Notes: generated from the letters alone by a model not told the origin. A stretch of DNA of 64,000 bases from Buchnera aphidicola (Aphis nerii) (GCF_005083105.1 NZ_CP034885.1:536449-600448); one strand, 5' to 3'; shown: positions 23,410 to 34,139, counted from the stretch's first letter. Made by a program: numbers and translations.

Positions 23410-24624
23410 TTATAAAATCTTTTCTAAAGCACAACAAAAACGCTTCATACCTTCAATAATATCAATTTCGGTAATAATTAACGAAGGAGCCATCCTGATT
23501 ACATTATTGCCTGCAGTTAAAAAAATCACACCTTCTAAAAAGGAAACATATAAAATCTCATATATTTTTTTAATAAATTTTTGTTCTAACACGATACCAA
23601 CAAGCAAACCCATACCTCTAATTTCTTTAAATAATTTAAAACGTTCATTAATAATATTTAATTCAAAAATAATTTTACTTAATTTTTTTTGAACACCAGA
23701 TAAAACTTCTTTCGTATTAATAATATCAATTGTTGCTTCAGCAATAGCACACGCAAGCGGATTACCTCCATATGTTGTACCATGAATGCCGGGTTTAATA
23801 ACAGATTTGACTTCGCTTGTCGTTAACATTGCGCTAATTGGAAATCCACCACCTAAAGATTTAGCAATTGTTAAAATATCAGGTTTTATTGAATAATGCT
23901 CATATGCAAATAATTTGCCAGTTCTACCTATACCTGTTTGTACTTCGTCAAAAATTAATAATGCATTATATTTGTTACATAGTATTCTAAGTTCTTCAAG
24001 AAAAGGTTTTGAAGCTGGAATAATCCCTCCTTCACCTTGAATTAATTCTAAAACTATTGCACAAGTATTTTTATTAATTAACTTTCTTACACTTTCAATT
24101 TTATTAAATTCTGCATGTTGAATACCTGATGGTTTCGGTCCAAAACAATCAGAGTATTTTGCTTGACCACCAACAGATACTGTAAAAAATGTTCTACCAT
24201 GAAATGAATTATAAAAAGAAATAATATTATTTTTTTTTAAATGATACTTTTTCGCAGCATAATAACGTGCTAATTTAAATGCTGCTTCATTTGCTTCAGC
24301 TCCTGAATTAGCAAAGAAAACATAAGATGCAAAACTTGATAGAATTAATTTTTTAGCTAATCTTAAAGATGGTTCGTTTGTAAAAATATTACTAGTATGC
24401 CATATTTTTTTACTTTGATAATTTAAAACTTTATTTAATATAGGATGACAATGACCTAATGATGTAACTGCAATTCCACCAGAAAAATCAATATATTCTT
24501 TTCCCTCTTGATCCCAAATACGACTACCTTGACCTTTTACCGGAATAAAATAAGAAGGTTTGTAAAAAGGTAAAATTAAATCATCGAAATTATTTCTTGT
24601 AACTGATGTATTTTTTAATATCAT
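23410..24624 (-). CDS. argD: Acetylornithine/succinyldiaminopimelate aminotransferase
   Basis: A 404-residue class III aminotransferase (E. coli ArgD 406). PLP-site residues are visible: SGAEANEAA (107-115), Asp226 in FDEVQTG and the Schiff-base Lys255 in TIAKSLGGG. It makes N-acetylornithine for arginine and can also make succinyl-diaminopimelate for lysine, both amino acids that aphid symbionts supply. It converges on slyX (36-bp gap) and has its own 330-bp upstream region. Confidence 0.95.
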   Translation of the reverse strand: MILKNTSVTRNNFDDLILPFYKPSYFIPVKGQGSRIWDQEGKEYIDFSGGIAVTSLGHCHPILNKVLNYQSKKIWHTSNIFTNEPSLRLAKKLILSSFASYVFFANSGAEANEAAFKLARYYAAKKYHLKKNNIISFYNSFHGRTFFTVSVGGQAKYSDCFGPKPSGIQHAEFNKIESVRKLINKNTCAIVLELIQGEGGIIPASKPFLEELRILCNKYNALLIFDEVQTGIGRTGKLFAYEHYSIKPDILTIAKSLGGGFPISAMLTTSEVKSVIKPGIHGTTYGGNPLACAIAEATIDIINTKEVLSGVQKKLSKIIFELNIINERFKLFKEIRGMGLLVGIVLEQKFIKKIYEILYVSFLEGVIFLTAGNNVIRMAPSLIITEIDIIEGMKRFCCALEKIL

Positions 24625-24954
24625 TAAATTTCCTAAAATATATATTTATTAAATTAATAAATTTTTTAAAAAATATATTTTTAAAATATTTAAGAATTTA
24701 CAAACAATCAAAAATTTTTTAAATAAAAAAATTTAGATTAATAAAATTAAAATATACATGATATTTTATTAAATTTAAACTTATTTTATTAATAAAATAG
24801 TAAGTAAATAGCTTTTATATATCGAATTTTAAAAACATTTTAGATTTTTAATACCTTAATATCATTATGTATTGTTAAAAATAATATATTAAATAAAGAT
24901 AAAAAGATTTTAATATTTTAAAAATTTTAAAATTTACAAAAACAGGTGAAAAAA
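24625..24954 (+). other. AT-rich spacer between divergent argD and tsgA
   Basis: About 330 bp of mostly A and T with no open frame of note on either strand. It must hold promoters for argD (leftward) and tsgA (rightward), but I see no hexamer pair good enough to name. No remnant of the genes that separate these two in E. coli is recognisable. Confidence 0.6.
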
Positions 24955-26157
24955 GTGAAAAACATTAACCAAATAGGACTTACATGGATTAGTTTTTTTT
25001 CATACGCTTTCACAGGTGCATTAATTGTAGTTACAGGAATGATAATGGGAGATATTGCTAATTACTTCGATTTATCTATATCGGAAATGAGTAATATTTT
25101 TACTTGCTTAAATGCAGGCATATTATTTTCAATCTTACTTAATTCTTGGTTGATTAACATAATTTCATTAAAAAAACAATTAATATATGGATTTATATTT
25201 TCTATAATTTCTATTTTAGGAGTCATATTTTCTAAAAATATATGGTTATTTTCTGTCAATATTTTTATTCTAGGACTAGTAAGTGGTATTACTATGTCAA
25301 TTGGTACACTTATTATTACAATGTTATATTCTGGACCAAAAAGAGGATCACAACTTTTACTAACTGATTCTTTTTTTAGCATGTCTGGAATGATTTTTCC
25401 TATTATTGCAGCATATTTATTAGAGAACAAATTTTTATGGTATTGGATATATGTATGTATAGGAGCTATTTATTTTATAATTTTCATCTTATCAATTAAT
25501 TTAAATTTTCCAAAATTAAAAGAAAAAACAAATAATATAAATATAATAAAAGAATGGAATTTTAATATATTTTTACTATCTATATCTGCATTATTATATA
25601 TTTTAGGACAATTAAGTTTTATTTCTTGGGTACCTCAATACGCAACAGAAAATATGCATATTAACATAAAAAAAACAGGAAATTTAGTTAGTGATTTTTG
25701 GATGGCATATATGATTGGTATGTGGTTCTTTAGTTTTATAATAAAATTTTTTAATTTAAAACATATATTTGTTTTTCTATCTGGTATTTCTGCAGTACTA
25801 ATGTATGTATATATACATAATTCTAACTATTTAATAATGAAATACATTATTATTAGTTTAGGTTTTTTTTCCAGTGCTATTTATATTATAATTATTACAT
25901 TAGCTTCATTGCAAACAAAAAAACCATCTGCAAAATTAATAAATATAATTCTTTTTTTTGGGACTGTTGGAACATTATTAACATTTATTATTACTAGTCC
26001 GATTGTTAATCAAAAAGGACTATACGCAACTTTAATATGTTCGAACATATTATATGGAATAGTATTCTTCTTATCTTTAATAATTTTAATAAATAGAAAA
26101 TATTGCATCTATTTTGAAAAAATAAAAACTACTATAATTAAAAAATTTTTTATGTAA
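24955..26157 (+). CDS. tsgA: TsgA-type major facilitator transporter
   Basis: A 400-residue inner-membrane protein with about twelve hydrophobic segments, aligning with E. coli TsgA from residue 1 to the end (e.g. LTWISFFSYAFTGALIVVTG, GILFSILLNSWL, DSFFSMSGMIFP). I chose the GTG at 24955: AGGTGA lies 5 bp upstream and the N-terminus then matches E. coli position for position. A GTG three codons earlier overlaps that site. The substrate is unknown. As one of few transporters here it may serve exchange with the host. Confidence 0.9.
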   Translation: MKNINQIGLTWISFFSYAFTGALIVVTGMIMGDIANYFDLSISEMSNIFTCLNAGILFSILLNSWLINIISLKKQLIYGFIFSIISILGVIFSKNIWLFSVNIFILGLVSGITMSIGTLIITMLYSGPKRGSQLLLTDSFFSMSGMIFPIIAAYLLENKFLWYWIYVCIGAIYFIIFILSINLNFPKLKEKTNNINIIKEWNFNIFLLSISALLYILGQLSFISWVPQYATENMHINIKKTGNLVSDFWMAYMIGMWFFSFIIKFFNLKHIFVFLSGISAVLMYVYIHNSNYLIMKYIIISLGFFSSAIYIIIITLASLQTKKPSAKLINIILFFGTVGTLLTFIITSPIVNQKGLYATLICSNILYGIVFFLSLIILINRKYCIYFEKIKTTIIKKFFM

Positions 26158-26174
26158 AAAATTAGTATTCATAT

Positions 26175-26215
26175 AATAAATAAACTAGAATATAATTATT
26201 TCTGGTTTATTTATT
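26175..26215. terminator. Strong bidirectional terminator between tsgA and trpS
   Basis: A 16-bp stem (26175-26190 with 26200-26215) containing a single G-U pair encloses a 9-base loop, starting 18 bp after the tsgA stop. The flanks are A-rich on one side and T-rich on the other, so it can end both converging transcripts. Confidence 0.8.
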
Positions 26216-26235
26216 TAATTTATTTTATAAAACTA

Positions 26236-27239
26236 CTACATTCCAATAATAGAATAAACTTTTTTCAAAGTTTCTTGAGATTTTAAACGCGCTTTAATTG
26301 CTCCATTTTTAATAATTTTCTTTAAAAAAATTTCATCTTTTCGGTAATTAATATAAGATTTTTGTAATTTTAATAAAAATTTAGATATGCTATCAGCAAC
26401 AATGTTCTTAAATTCACTATACATAACACCACTTAATTCTTTTTCTAAAATATCAATTTTTTTATTAGTTATTGCAGAAAGAATTTCTAATAAATTCGAA
26501 ATACCTGATTTTTTATTAGAATCGTAATATATTTTTGGAGGATTTTCTGAATCTGTAAGGCAATGTTTTATTTTTAAAAAAATAGAAGAAATATCTTCTA
26601 ATAAAAAAATCACATTACTTTGATTTGTATCAGATTTAGACATTTTTTTAGTAGGATCTAATAAAGACATAATTTTAGCACCATTTTCATTGATAATTGC
26701 TTCAGGTATAGTAAAAATATTTCCATAGAATACATTAAACCGATGAGCTATATCACATGTTAATTCTAAATGTTGCTTTTGATCTCTCCCTACTGGAACA
26801 AAATTTGTTTGATATAATAAAATATCTGAAGCCATTAAAATAGGATAGTTAAATAAACCCATATTAATATTTTTAGTATAATTTTGTGTTTTTTTAACTT
26901 TAAACTGATTCATTCGAGATAATTCACTAAATTGACTGAAACAACTTAAAATCCAATTTAATTGACTATGTTGATGAACTTGCGATTGAACAAAAATAAT
27001 ACTTTTTTCAGGATCAACACCACAAGCCAAATATAATGCTAAAGTATCTAATATTGAATTTTTTAAATTTTTTTTTTATTAATTGTAGTTAATGCATGTA
27101 AATCAGCAATACAATATAAACATTCATATTTTTCCTGCATGTTTGACCAATGACGCATAGTACCAATATAATTCCCAAGAGTTAATTTACCAGAAGGCTG
27201 TATAGCACTAAATAATATTGGCTTATAATTAGTAAACAT
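26236..27239 (-). pseudogene. trpS: Tryptophanyl-tRNA synthetase, frameshifted at a poly(A) run (possibly rescued)
   Basis: Translation from the ATG at 27239 gives TrpS residues through [11 protein letters not shown] and then stops at 27063 (58 codons). The rest, from KNSILDTLALYLACGVDPEKS onward, continues in another frame to 26236. The break is at a run of ten A on the coding strand (27068-27077). One more A would give 334 residues, exactly the E. coli length. Both ATP-site motifs are intact: TLGN near residue 20 (HIGH equivalent) and KMSKS near 195. TrpS is essential, so a product is probably made through slippage; a sequencing error is the other explanation. gph, between rpe and trpS in E. 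coli, is gone. Confidence 0.85.
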
Positions 27240-27265
27240 AAATTTAAAATCCTAAATAAAAAATA

Positions 27266-27952
27266 TTAGTGAATAGATTTAAAATAAGAATATTTTAATT
27301 CTTGGCGAATATTTTTAATAATCTTTTGATGATCAGGATAGTCAAAAATTCCAGAACCAATTACAAATACATTTGCTCCAGAATAAGCTATTTCAGAAAC
27401 ATTTTCTAATTTCACTCCACCATCTACTTCTAAAAAAATATCTAGTGAATTTAAATCAATCAATTTACGTACTTCACGTAATTTATTAAATGTAGATGGT
27501 AAAAAAGATTGATTACTAAAACCAGGATTGACTGACATTAATAAAATTAAATCTAATTTATCTATTATATAATCTAAAAAATTAAGAGAAGTAGATGGAT
27601 TAAATGCTAAACCAGCTTTACAACCATTTTCTTTAATTAAATTTAATGTACGATCAATGTGTTGTGTTGATTCTGGGTGAAATGTGATAAAGCTAGCACC
27701 TGCTTTGGCAAATTGAGGAATTAAATTATCCACTGGTTTTGTCATTAAATGTACATCAATAGGTACATTGATATTATAATTACGAAGTGATTTTAAAATC
27801 ATAGGTCCCATTGTTAAATTAGGTACATAATGATTATCCATAACATCAAAATGTATCCAATCACAACCTGCATCAATAACTTTTTTTGATTCTTCCCCTA
27901 AACATGCAAAATCTGCAGATAAAATGGATGGAGCTAACAAAAAATTTTTCAT
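27266..27952 (-). CDS. rpe: Ribulose-5-phosphate 3-epimerase
   Basis: A 228-residue TIM-barrel enzyme (E. coli 225) of the pentose phosphate pathway, interconverting ribulose-5-P and xylulose-5-P. Metal and catalytic segments are conserved: [30 protein letters not shown] (about 34-49), VHLM near 67 and EVDGGV near 175. It is downstream of aroB, where E. coli has damX and dam between. Gap to trpS is 26 bp, so they are likely co-transcribed. Confidence 0.96.
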   Translation of the reverse strand: MKNFLLAPSILSADFACLGEESKKVIDAGCDWIHFDVMDNHYVPNLTMGPMILKSLRNYNINVPIDVHLMTKPVDNLIPQFAKAGASFITFHPESTQHIDRTLNLIKENGCKAGLAFNPSTSLNFLDYIIDKLDLILLMSVNPGFSNQSFLPSTFNKLREVRKLIDLNSLDIFLEVDGGVKLENVSEIAYSGANVFVIGSGIFDYPDHQKIIKNIRQELKYSYFKSIH

Positions 27953-28154
27953 ATTAATTTTCCTATTTTAAATTAGATAGATAATTAATAATAAAAAAAT
28001 AAATTTTAGAATTAAAATATATAAAATTAATTTAAAAAATGATATATCATTAATTTTTAAATAATTATTTGATATAAAATATTAAAAATTTTTACTTTTT
28101 AAAACATAAAGTAACTTAAAAAAAATTTAAAAATATCTTATAGTATATAAAAAT
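27953..28154 (-). other. Spacer at the former damX-dam position
   Basis: In E. coli aroB-damX-dam-rpe are consecutive; here 202 bp of nearly pure AT separate aroB from rpe. No Dam or DamX fragment can be recognised. A 14-base perfect palindrome AATGATATATCATT lies near 28038. I cannot tell whether it has a function. Confidence 0.6.
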
Positions 28155-29237
28155 TTATTGAGAATCTTTTATTGCACTTAGTATGATATTTTTATCAATT
28201 CCAGAAAAAACTTTTGCTTTTCCTATAGAAATAGGAAGTACTAATCTCATTTCACCTGAAATAACTTTTTTATCACGCATCATATATGGTAAATATGAAA
28301 CTGCAGACATATTTTTTGGACCTTTAATAGGTAATCCAACTTTTTTTAATAAAGTAATTATTCTTTTATAATCAATTTTCTTTAAATAACCAAGCAACTC
28401 TGATGTACGAGATGCCATAACCATACCTACCGATATTGCTTCACCATGTAACCAACTACCATAACCAGCATGTGCTTCAATAGCATGACCATATGTATGA
28501 CCAAAATTCAACAATGCTCTAAAATTTTTTTCTCGTTCGTCAAGAGAAATAATTTTCGATTTTAATTCACAACATTTTCTAATACAGAATGACATAGATT
28601 TTTGATCTAATAACAATATTTTTTCAATATTTTCTTCTAACCAATTAAAAAATATTTCATCAAAAATAATAGCATACTTAATAATTTCAGATATTCCTGA
28701 AATCAATTCGTTATGAGGTAATGTTTTCAAAAAGTTAATATCTATAATAACTGAAGAAGGTTGCCAAAAGGAACCTATCATATTTTTACCTAATAAATGA
28801 TTTACGCCTGTTTTACCTCCAACAGAAGCATCTACTTGTGATAAAAGAGTAGTCGGTATTTGAATAAAACGAATACCTCTTTGATAAATAGATGCTGCAA
28901 AACCAGTTATATCACCTATTACACCTCCACCTAATGCAATTAATGTAGTATCACGAGAATGTTTTTTTTCAAGTAATGCAGAAATTATCATTTCTATTTC
29001 ATTCAATGTTTTAAATTGTTCGCCGTCTGAAATAATTACTTGATCTATTTTTATTCCTGATTTTCTTAATTGAAAAAATACTTTGTCTTTTAAAAGATTA
29101 GCTAATGTTTTATTTGTTACTAACATAGCTTGATTGCCTGGTTTTAAAGGAAAGAAAATATCATCATTTTCAATGATACCAGATCCAATAGTAATTGGAT
29201 AACTACGTTCACCTAAAATAACTTTTAATAATTCCAT
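28155..29237 (-). CDS. aroB: 3-Dehydroquinate synthase
   Basis: The 360-residue NAD- and metal-dependent enzyme (E. coli 362) turns DAHP into 3-dehydroquinate, the second shikimate step. The NAD-binding GGGVIGD is at 103-109, and metal ligands lie in the GISEIIKYA (about 180-190) and [10 protein letters not shown] (about 248-257) segments. It is 42 bp after aroK. The shikimate route feeds phenylalanine and tryptophan supply to the insect host. Confidence 0.96.
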   Translation of the reverse strand: MELLKVILGERSYPITIGSGIIENDDIFFPLKPGNQAMLVTNKTLANLLKDKVFFQLRKSGIKIDQVIISDGEQFKTLNEIEMIISALLEKKHSRDTTLIALGGGVIGDITGFAASIYQRGIRFIQIPTTLLSQVDASVGGKTGVNHLLGKNMIGSFWQPSSVIIDINFLKTLPHNELISGISEIIKYAIIFDEIFFNWLEENIEKILLLDQKSMSFCIRKCCELKSKIISLDEREKNFRALLNFGHTYGHAIEAHAGYGSWLHGEAISVGMVMASRTSELLGYLKKIDYKRIITLLKKVGLPIKGPKNMSAVSYLPYMMRDKKVISGEMRLVLPISIGKAKVFSGIDKNIILSAIKDSQ

Positions 29238-29279
29238 GATTATTACACTCTAAAAAGATATTATAAATATTTATTAATG

Positions 29280-29801
29280 CTATATTTTTTCTAACAAACG
29301 AATTATATTATATGCAACAGACTTAGCGCTTTGAGTATCAGTATGAATTTTTAAATCAGCAATTTCTTCATATAATGGGTTTCTTTCAAAAGCTAACTTT
29401 TCTAATATAATTCTATTTGATATATTTGTTTGCAGTAATGGTCTTTTTTTATCTCTTTTCGTTCTTGATAACTGTTTTTCAATTGTTGTTTCTAAATATA
29501 TAACAATACCGCGAGCAGATAATATATTTCTAGTTTCTTTAAATTTGACTGATCCTCCACCAGTAGCAAGAATAATTCCTTGTTTTTGTGTAATTTCATT
29601 AATGACTTTAACTTCTCTTTCTCGAAAACCATTTTCACCTTCAACATCAAACACCCAACTTATACTAGCACCAGTGCGTTTTTCGATTTCTTGATCAGAA
29701 TCAAAAAATTCCATATTAAGTTGTTGAGATAATTGACGACCAATGGTACTTTTTCCAGCACCCATAGGTCCAATTAAAAAGATATTTCTTTTTTCTGCCA
29801 T
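29280..29801 (-). CDS. aroK: Shikimate kinase I
   Basis: From [10 protein letters not shown] it has 173 residues, identical to E. coli AroK. An in-frame start 11 codons upstream lacks homology. The P-loop GPMGAGKS is at 11-18, the shikimate-binding [11 protein letters not shown] near 34 and the LATGGGSV segment near 78. It phosphorylates shikimate with ATP. aroK-aroB form an operon, as in E. coli. Confidence 0.97.
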   Translation of the reverse strand: MAEKRNIFLIGPMGAGKSTIGRQLSQQLNMEFFDSDQEIEKRTGASISWVFDVEGENGFREREVKVINEITQKQGIILATGGGSVKFKETRNILSARGIVIYLETTIEKQLSRTKRDKKRPLLQTNISNRIILEKLAFERNPLYEEIADLKIHTDTQSAKSVAYNIIRLLEKI

Positions 29802-30180
29802 ATTTTTATTACTAAAATAATTCGTTAAAACCACTCATGCTGAACATATTAATATTAGCAAGAGATGACACGTTAAAAATAGAATAATTAAATTTGAATT
29901 ATATTATTTTTAATTTTTTAATTAATAAAAAATATTTAATAAATATTCTAAATTAACGTAGCTAGAGTATTTGCAAAAACAATATTATAAATATTTTGTA
30001 ATTTTTATAAATATTTCATAAATTAATTCATCCTTATATTTAATAAATCATTTTCAAAATAACATATTTAAAACAAACATTTTAAAAAATCTAAGAATAA
30101 ATATATATTCTATCAGAGTAAAGATGACTTGTTCTATATTTCTTTATAATTTTATGATAAATATTTTATAAATTAAAAAC
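29802..30180. other. AT-rich spacer upstream of aroK and tRNA-Ser
   Basis: About 380 bp without a recognisable gene or decayed reading frame. It lies between the divergent aroK and tRNA-Ser units, at a junction that does not exist in E. coli, so it probably marks an old rearrangement or deletion. It must include the aroK promoter, which I cannot place. Confidence 0.55.
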
Positions 30181-30209
30181 TTGACGTTATTTATTTTTTC
30201 AGATCTAAT
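30181..30209 (+). promoter_or_regulatory. Promoter of tRNA-Ser
   Basis: TTGACG (30181-30186) and TCTAAT (30204-30209) are separated by 17 bp, each matching five of six consensus positions. Expected start near 30216, about 35 bp before the tRNA. Clear sigma-70 pairs are scarce in this sequence, so this one stands out. Confidence 0.65.
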
Positions 30210-30250
30210 ATAACAAATATATTTTCAAGTATTTAAAAAATTATTTAAAA

Positions 30251-30335
30251 GGTGAGGTGTCCGAGAGGCTGAAGGAACACGCCTGGAAAGCGTGTATATG
30301 GAAACGTATCAAGGGTTCGAATCCCTTTCTCACCA
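30251..30335 (+). tRNA. tRNA-Ser (anticodon GGA)
   Basis: An 85-base class II tRNA closely matching E. coli serW: acceptor GGTGAGG/TCTCACC, anticodon stem CACGC/GCGTG with loop CTGGAAA, a long variable arm (TATATGGAAACGTATC) and T arm AAGGG-TTCGAAT-CCCTT. CCA is not encoded (AAAA follows). The discriminator base is A, whereas E. coli has G. It reads UCC/UCU codons. The deoD gene converges on it, 7 bp away. Confidence 0.95.
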
Positions 30336-30342
30336 AAAAAAT

Positions 30343-31050
30343 CTAAACCAATAAAGCAGTTTCTAAAGATAAAATAATCATATCATTAAAACTAGATTCT
30401 CTATCTTTTGAAGAAACAGACTCTTTTTTAGAAATATGATCAGACACTGTACACATAGATAACGATTGTACTTTAAATTCAGATGAAACAGCGTATATTC
30501 CTGCTGTCTCCATATCAATTCCGATAATATTATACTTATTTAAAATACTTAACATTTTTGAATCAGTATCAAATGAATCAGTAGTAAAAAAATTACCAAT
30601 ATGAATTTTTAAATTCATTTTTTTTGAAGCTATAAATACATTATAAGCCATATTAAAATCCGCAATAGCTGCATAATCGTGACTATTAAATCGTATTCTA
30701 TTAAATTTTGAATCTGTAGAAGCGCCTAATGCAATAGCAATATCACGTAATTTTATATCATCTCGTACAGCACCACAAGTTCCTATTCGAATAATTTTTT
30801 TAACATTATATTCTGTTATTAATTCTCGCACATAAAGAGCAGCAGATGGTATTCCTATTCCATGACTCATAACAGAAATTTTTTTATTTTTATAATATCC
30901 TGTATAAGCTAACATTAATCGTGTTTTATTGATTTGTTTAAAATTATTTAAATAATTTTCAGCAATATATTTTGCTCGTACAGGATCACCAGGCATTAAA
31001 ACTATATCTGAAAAATCGTTTTTTTTACTGTTAATATGGAAAGTAGACAC
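30343..31050 (-). CDS. deoD: Purine nucleoside phosphorylase
   Basis: A 235-residue enzyme (E. coli 239) that splits purine (deoxy)nucleosides with phosphate. VLMPGDPVRAKYIA near residue 17 and the IRIGTCGA segment near 86 bind phosphate and nucleoside, and the IDMETAGIY segment near 177 holds the catalytic glutamate. It follows deoB by 32 bp, as in the E. coli deo operon, but deoC and deoA do not accompany it here. It ends just before tRNA-Ser. Confidence 0.95.
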   Translation of the reverse strand: MSTFHINSKKNDFSDIVLMPGDPVRAKYIAENYLNNFKQINKTRLMLAYTGYYKNKKISVMSHGIGIPSAALYVRELITEYNVKKIIRIGTCGAVRDDIKLRDIAIALGASTDSKFNRIRFNSHDYAAIADFNMAYNVFIASKKMNLKIHIGNFFTTDSFDTDSKMLSILNKYNIIGIDMETAGIYAVSSEFKVQSLSMCTVSDHISKKESVSSKDRESSFNDMIILSLETALLV

Positions 31051-31082
31051 TTGTTTTTTCCTTATTTTTAAAATAAATACTT

Positions 31083-32318
31083 TTAAAACATATCTTTACC
31101 ATATTTCATTTCTGACAAAGAAAAATATTTTGCAATTGTTTGTCCTATATCAGCAAATGTTTTTCTATGGCCTAAAAATTTTGATTTTTTACTAGGAGAA
31201 TAGATGAGTATAGGGATATTTTCTCTAGTGTGATCGGTTCCGATCCATGTAGGGTCACATCCATGATCTGCGGTAATAATAAGTAGATCTTTTTCTCGAA
31301 TTAAATTAAGTACATTGGGTAGTTGTTTATCAAAAAATTCTAAACCCTTTGCATATCCAAAAACATCACGTCGATGCCCCCAAATAGAATCAAAATCGAC
31401 AAAATTAGTAAATATTATAGTGTTATTTTTTGCTAATTTTATTTCTTGAATAGTTGTATTAAATAACTCTTTTAATCCAAATGATTTTATAGTTTTAGTA
31501 ATTCCGACACCTGCATAGATATCTGAAACTTTTCCTACTGCAATTACTTTGCCTTGTTTTTCATTTATTAATTTTTCCATGACAGTTGTAGAAGTTGGTC
31601 TTAGTGATAAATCCAATCTATTTTTTGTTCTATGGAAATTTAATTTATTATTTCCAATAAAGGGTCTTGCAATAACTCGTGCAATTTTGTATTTATTTTT
31701 ATTTAATATAGTACGTATAATATGACATAATTTATAAAGATTAGACAAACCAAATATATGTTCATGACATGCTACTTGAAAAACAGAATCGGATGATGTA
31801 TAAAAAATTGGTTTTCCTGTTCTGATATGTTCTTCACCTAATCTCATAATTATTTCTGTTCCGGATGCATGACAGTCACCAAGAATACCAGGTAATTTAA
31901 AATTTTTAATAATTTTATCTATTAAAATATTTGGAAATGAATTATGAACTTTTTTAAAATAATGCCAATCATCTAAAACTGGAACTCCAGCTATTTCCCA
32001 ATGACCAGAAGTAGTGTCTTTTCCTGAAGAAATTTCACTAGCAAAACCATAACTAGCAATAATCTTATTTGGTGTATATTTATCATTATCAAAACCTATT
32101 GGATATTTATTTGTTGAAGCTTTATACGCTTCAAATATTCCTAGTTTTTCTAAATTAGGAATTTTTAAATATCCCCCTTGTCCATTATTTGATTTTCCTA
32201 AAAAACATTGTTCTGCTATATGTCCAAATGTATCTGCACCATGATCATTGAATTTATCAGCATCAATACTAGATCCAATTCCAAAAGAATCTAAAACCAT
32301 CAAAAAAACACGTTTCAT
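31083..32318 (-). CDS. deoB: Phosphopentomutase
   Basis: The 411-residue alkaline-phosphatase-fold enzyme (E. coli 407) interconverts (deoxy)ribose 1- and 5-phosphates. Metal ligands are seen in VLDSFGIG (about 8-15), in [13 protein letters not shown] (about 305-317) and in [19 protein letters not shown] (about 345-363). It works with DeoD to salvage ribose from nucleosides. It lies downstream of prfC in the leftward run. Confidence 0.95.
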   Translation of the reverse strand: MKRVFLMVLDSFGIGSSIDADKFNDHGADTFGHIAEQCFLGKSNNGQGGYLKIPNLEKLGIFEAYKASTNKYPIGFDNDKYTPNKIIASYGFASEISSGKDTTSGHWEIAGVPVLDDWHYFKKVHNSFPNILIDKIIKNFKLPGILGDCHASGTEIIMRLGEEHIRTGKPIFYTSSDSVFQVACHEHIFGLSNLYKLCHIIRTILNKNKYKIARVIARPFIGNNKLNFHRTKNRLDLSLRPTSTTVMEKLINEKQGKVIAVGKVSDIYAGVGITKTIKSFGLKELFNTTIQEIKLAKNNTIIFTNFVDFDSIWGHRRDVFGYAKGLEFFDKQLPNVLNLIREKDLLIITADHGCDPTWIGTDHTRENIPILIYSPSKKSKFLGHRKTFADIGQTIAKYFSLSEMKYGKDMF

Positions 32319-32356
32319 TTTTAAATACCTAAAAATAAATTAAAATATATTTATAT

Positions 32357-33943
32357 TTACTGTTCTCTTGTTTTATTAAAATTAATATCAACATATCGAG
32401 AAGTAATAATATTTAAGTTTGCTTGATTAGGTGCTAAATATGTTAAATTATTTAAATTATCTAACGCTAAATAAGATCTATTTTCATTTAAAAACATATC
32501 AATGCTATTTTTATTGCTTGATGTAACCCATCGAGCGAGTATAATATTAACTTTTTCATATATTGCATCTATTTTATACTCTATTTTTAATCTTTGAATA
32601 ACTACATCAAACTGTAAAATACCAATCGCCCCTAAAATTAAATGGTTATTATTAATAGGATAAAAAACTTGTATTGCACCTTCCTCTGATAATTGCATTA
32701 AACCTTTTCTTAACTGTTTTTGTTGCAAAGGATTTTTTAAGAAAATACGACGAAATATTTCTGGTGCAAAACTAGGAATACCAATAAAGTTAATATCTTC
32801 TCCTTCTGTAAAAGAATCTCCAATTTTTATTGTGCCATGGTTATGTATTCCAATTATATCTCCAGGATATGCTGTTTTTATAGAAAACCTATCACCTGCT
32901 ATAAAATAAAATGCATCAGAAATAATAATATTTTTCTTTATTCTTACATGTTTTAATTTAATACCTTTTCTATATTTTCCAGATACAATTCTAATAAAGG
33001 CTATACGATCATGATGTTTTAAATCCATATTAGCTTGAATTTTAAATACAAAACCTGTAAAATTTTTTTCTTCCGGTTGTACTGTTCGTTTATTACTATT
33101 CCGATAAATGGGAGAAGGTGCCCATTTTATTAAACTTTCTAATACATGATTAACGCCAAAGTTAGCTAATGCGCTACCAAAAAAAATAGGTGTAATAATA
33201 CTTTTTAAAAAATCTCTTTTATTAAAATCCGAATATATGGAACTAATTAATTTTAATTCTTCATAAATTTGTATACTTAAATCTGAACCAATATTTTTTT
33301 TTAATAAAGATTTATTTAAATAATTAAAATTATTTTTAAAAACATGATTTTTTTTTAATTTGTCATATAAATAAATTAATTTTTTATCTAGATGAAAAAC
33401 ACCTTTAAAATTTCTACCACAACTAATCGGCCAAGTAATAGGAATACAAGATAATTTTAATTCTTTTTCAATTTGATCTAAAATTTCTATTGGTTCTAGG
33501 CTATCACGATCTAACTTATTAATAAATGTAATAATAGGAGTATTATGTAATCGACTTACATCCATTAATTTTTTTGTTCGTTCTTCAATACCTTTTGATG
33601 CATCAATGACTAATAAGCAACAATCTACTGCAGTAAGAATACGATATGTATCTTCAGAAAAATCTTGATGACCTGGGGTGTCTAATAAATTAATTAAAAT
33701 ATTTTTGTATTCGAACTGCATCACAGATGTTGTAATAGAAATCCCTCTATCTTGTTCAATTTTCATCCAATCTGATTTAGCATATTTTCCACTTCCTCTT
33801 GCTTTTACTGTGCCAGAAATACGTAGTACTTTCCCTAAAAGTAACATTTTTTCTGTAATAGTTGTTTTACCTGCATCAGGATGAGAAATAATAGCAAAAG
33901 TACGTCTTTTTTTAATTTCTGATTGATGATTTGAATTACACAT
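32357..33943 (-). CDS. prfC: Peptide chain release factor 3
   Basis: At 528 residues (E. coli 529), this GTPase recycles RF1 and RF2 from the ribosome. [16 protein letters not shown] carries the P-loop (21-28), DTPGHQDFS is near 89 and NKLDRD near 143. No break is seen along the gene. It leads the prfC-deoB-deoD unit and diverges from ansA across 196 bp. Confidence 0.96.
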   Translation of the reverse strand: MCNSNHQSEIKKRRTFAIISHPDAGKTTITEKMLLLGKVLRISGTVKARGSGKYAKSDWMKIEQDRGISITTSVMQFEYKNILINLLDTPGHQDFSEDTYRILTAVDCCLLVIDASKGIEERTKKLMDVSRLHNTPIITFINKLDRDSLEPIEILDQIEKELKLSCIPITWPISCGRNFKGVFHLDKKLIYLYDKLKKNHVFKNNFNYLNKSLLKKNIGSDLSIQIYEELKLISSIYSDFNKRDFLKSIITPIFFGSALANFGVNHVLESLIKWAPSPIYRNSNKRTVQPEEKNFTGFVFKIQANMDLKHHDRIAFIRIVSGKYRKGIKLKHVRIKKNIIISDAFYFIAGDRFSIKTAYPGDIIGIHNHGTIKIGDSFTEGEDINFIGIPSFAPEIFRRIFLKNPLQQKQLRKGLMQLSEEGAIQVFYPINNNHLILGAIGILQFDVVIQRLKIEYKIDAIYEKVNIILARWVTSSNKNSIDMFLNENRSYLALDNLNNLTYLAPNQANLNIITSRYVDINFNKTREQ

Positions 33944-34139
33944 ATATACTCTAATTGAAAGATTTTATTCTTATAAAAAATTTTATCAAAAATAATCTAT
34001 TAAAAAACATATTTATTGAAATTATATATTTTAAAAAATTGAAAAATATTTTTAAAATAAATGAATGGGTACAAATTCAATTATATGTAATAATAAAAAT
34101 ATTTATAATTAAATTATAAATAAGAACAGAGTTACTGTA

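Noticed and set aside
23507..23692. Plus-strand frame inside argD (61 codons).
   Set aside because: Antisense to conserved ArgD C-terminal coding sequence; no similarity seen.
28035..28052. Palindrome AATGATATATCATT as a terminator between aroB and rpe.
   Set aside because: It has no loop or clear U run and consists almost wholly of A/T, so it is kept only as a note in the spacer entry.
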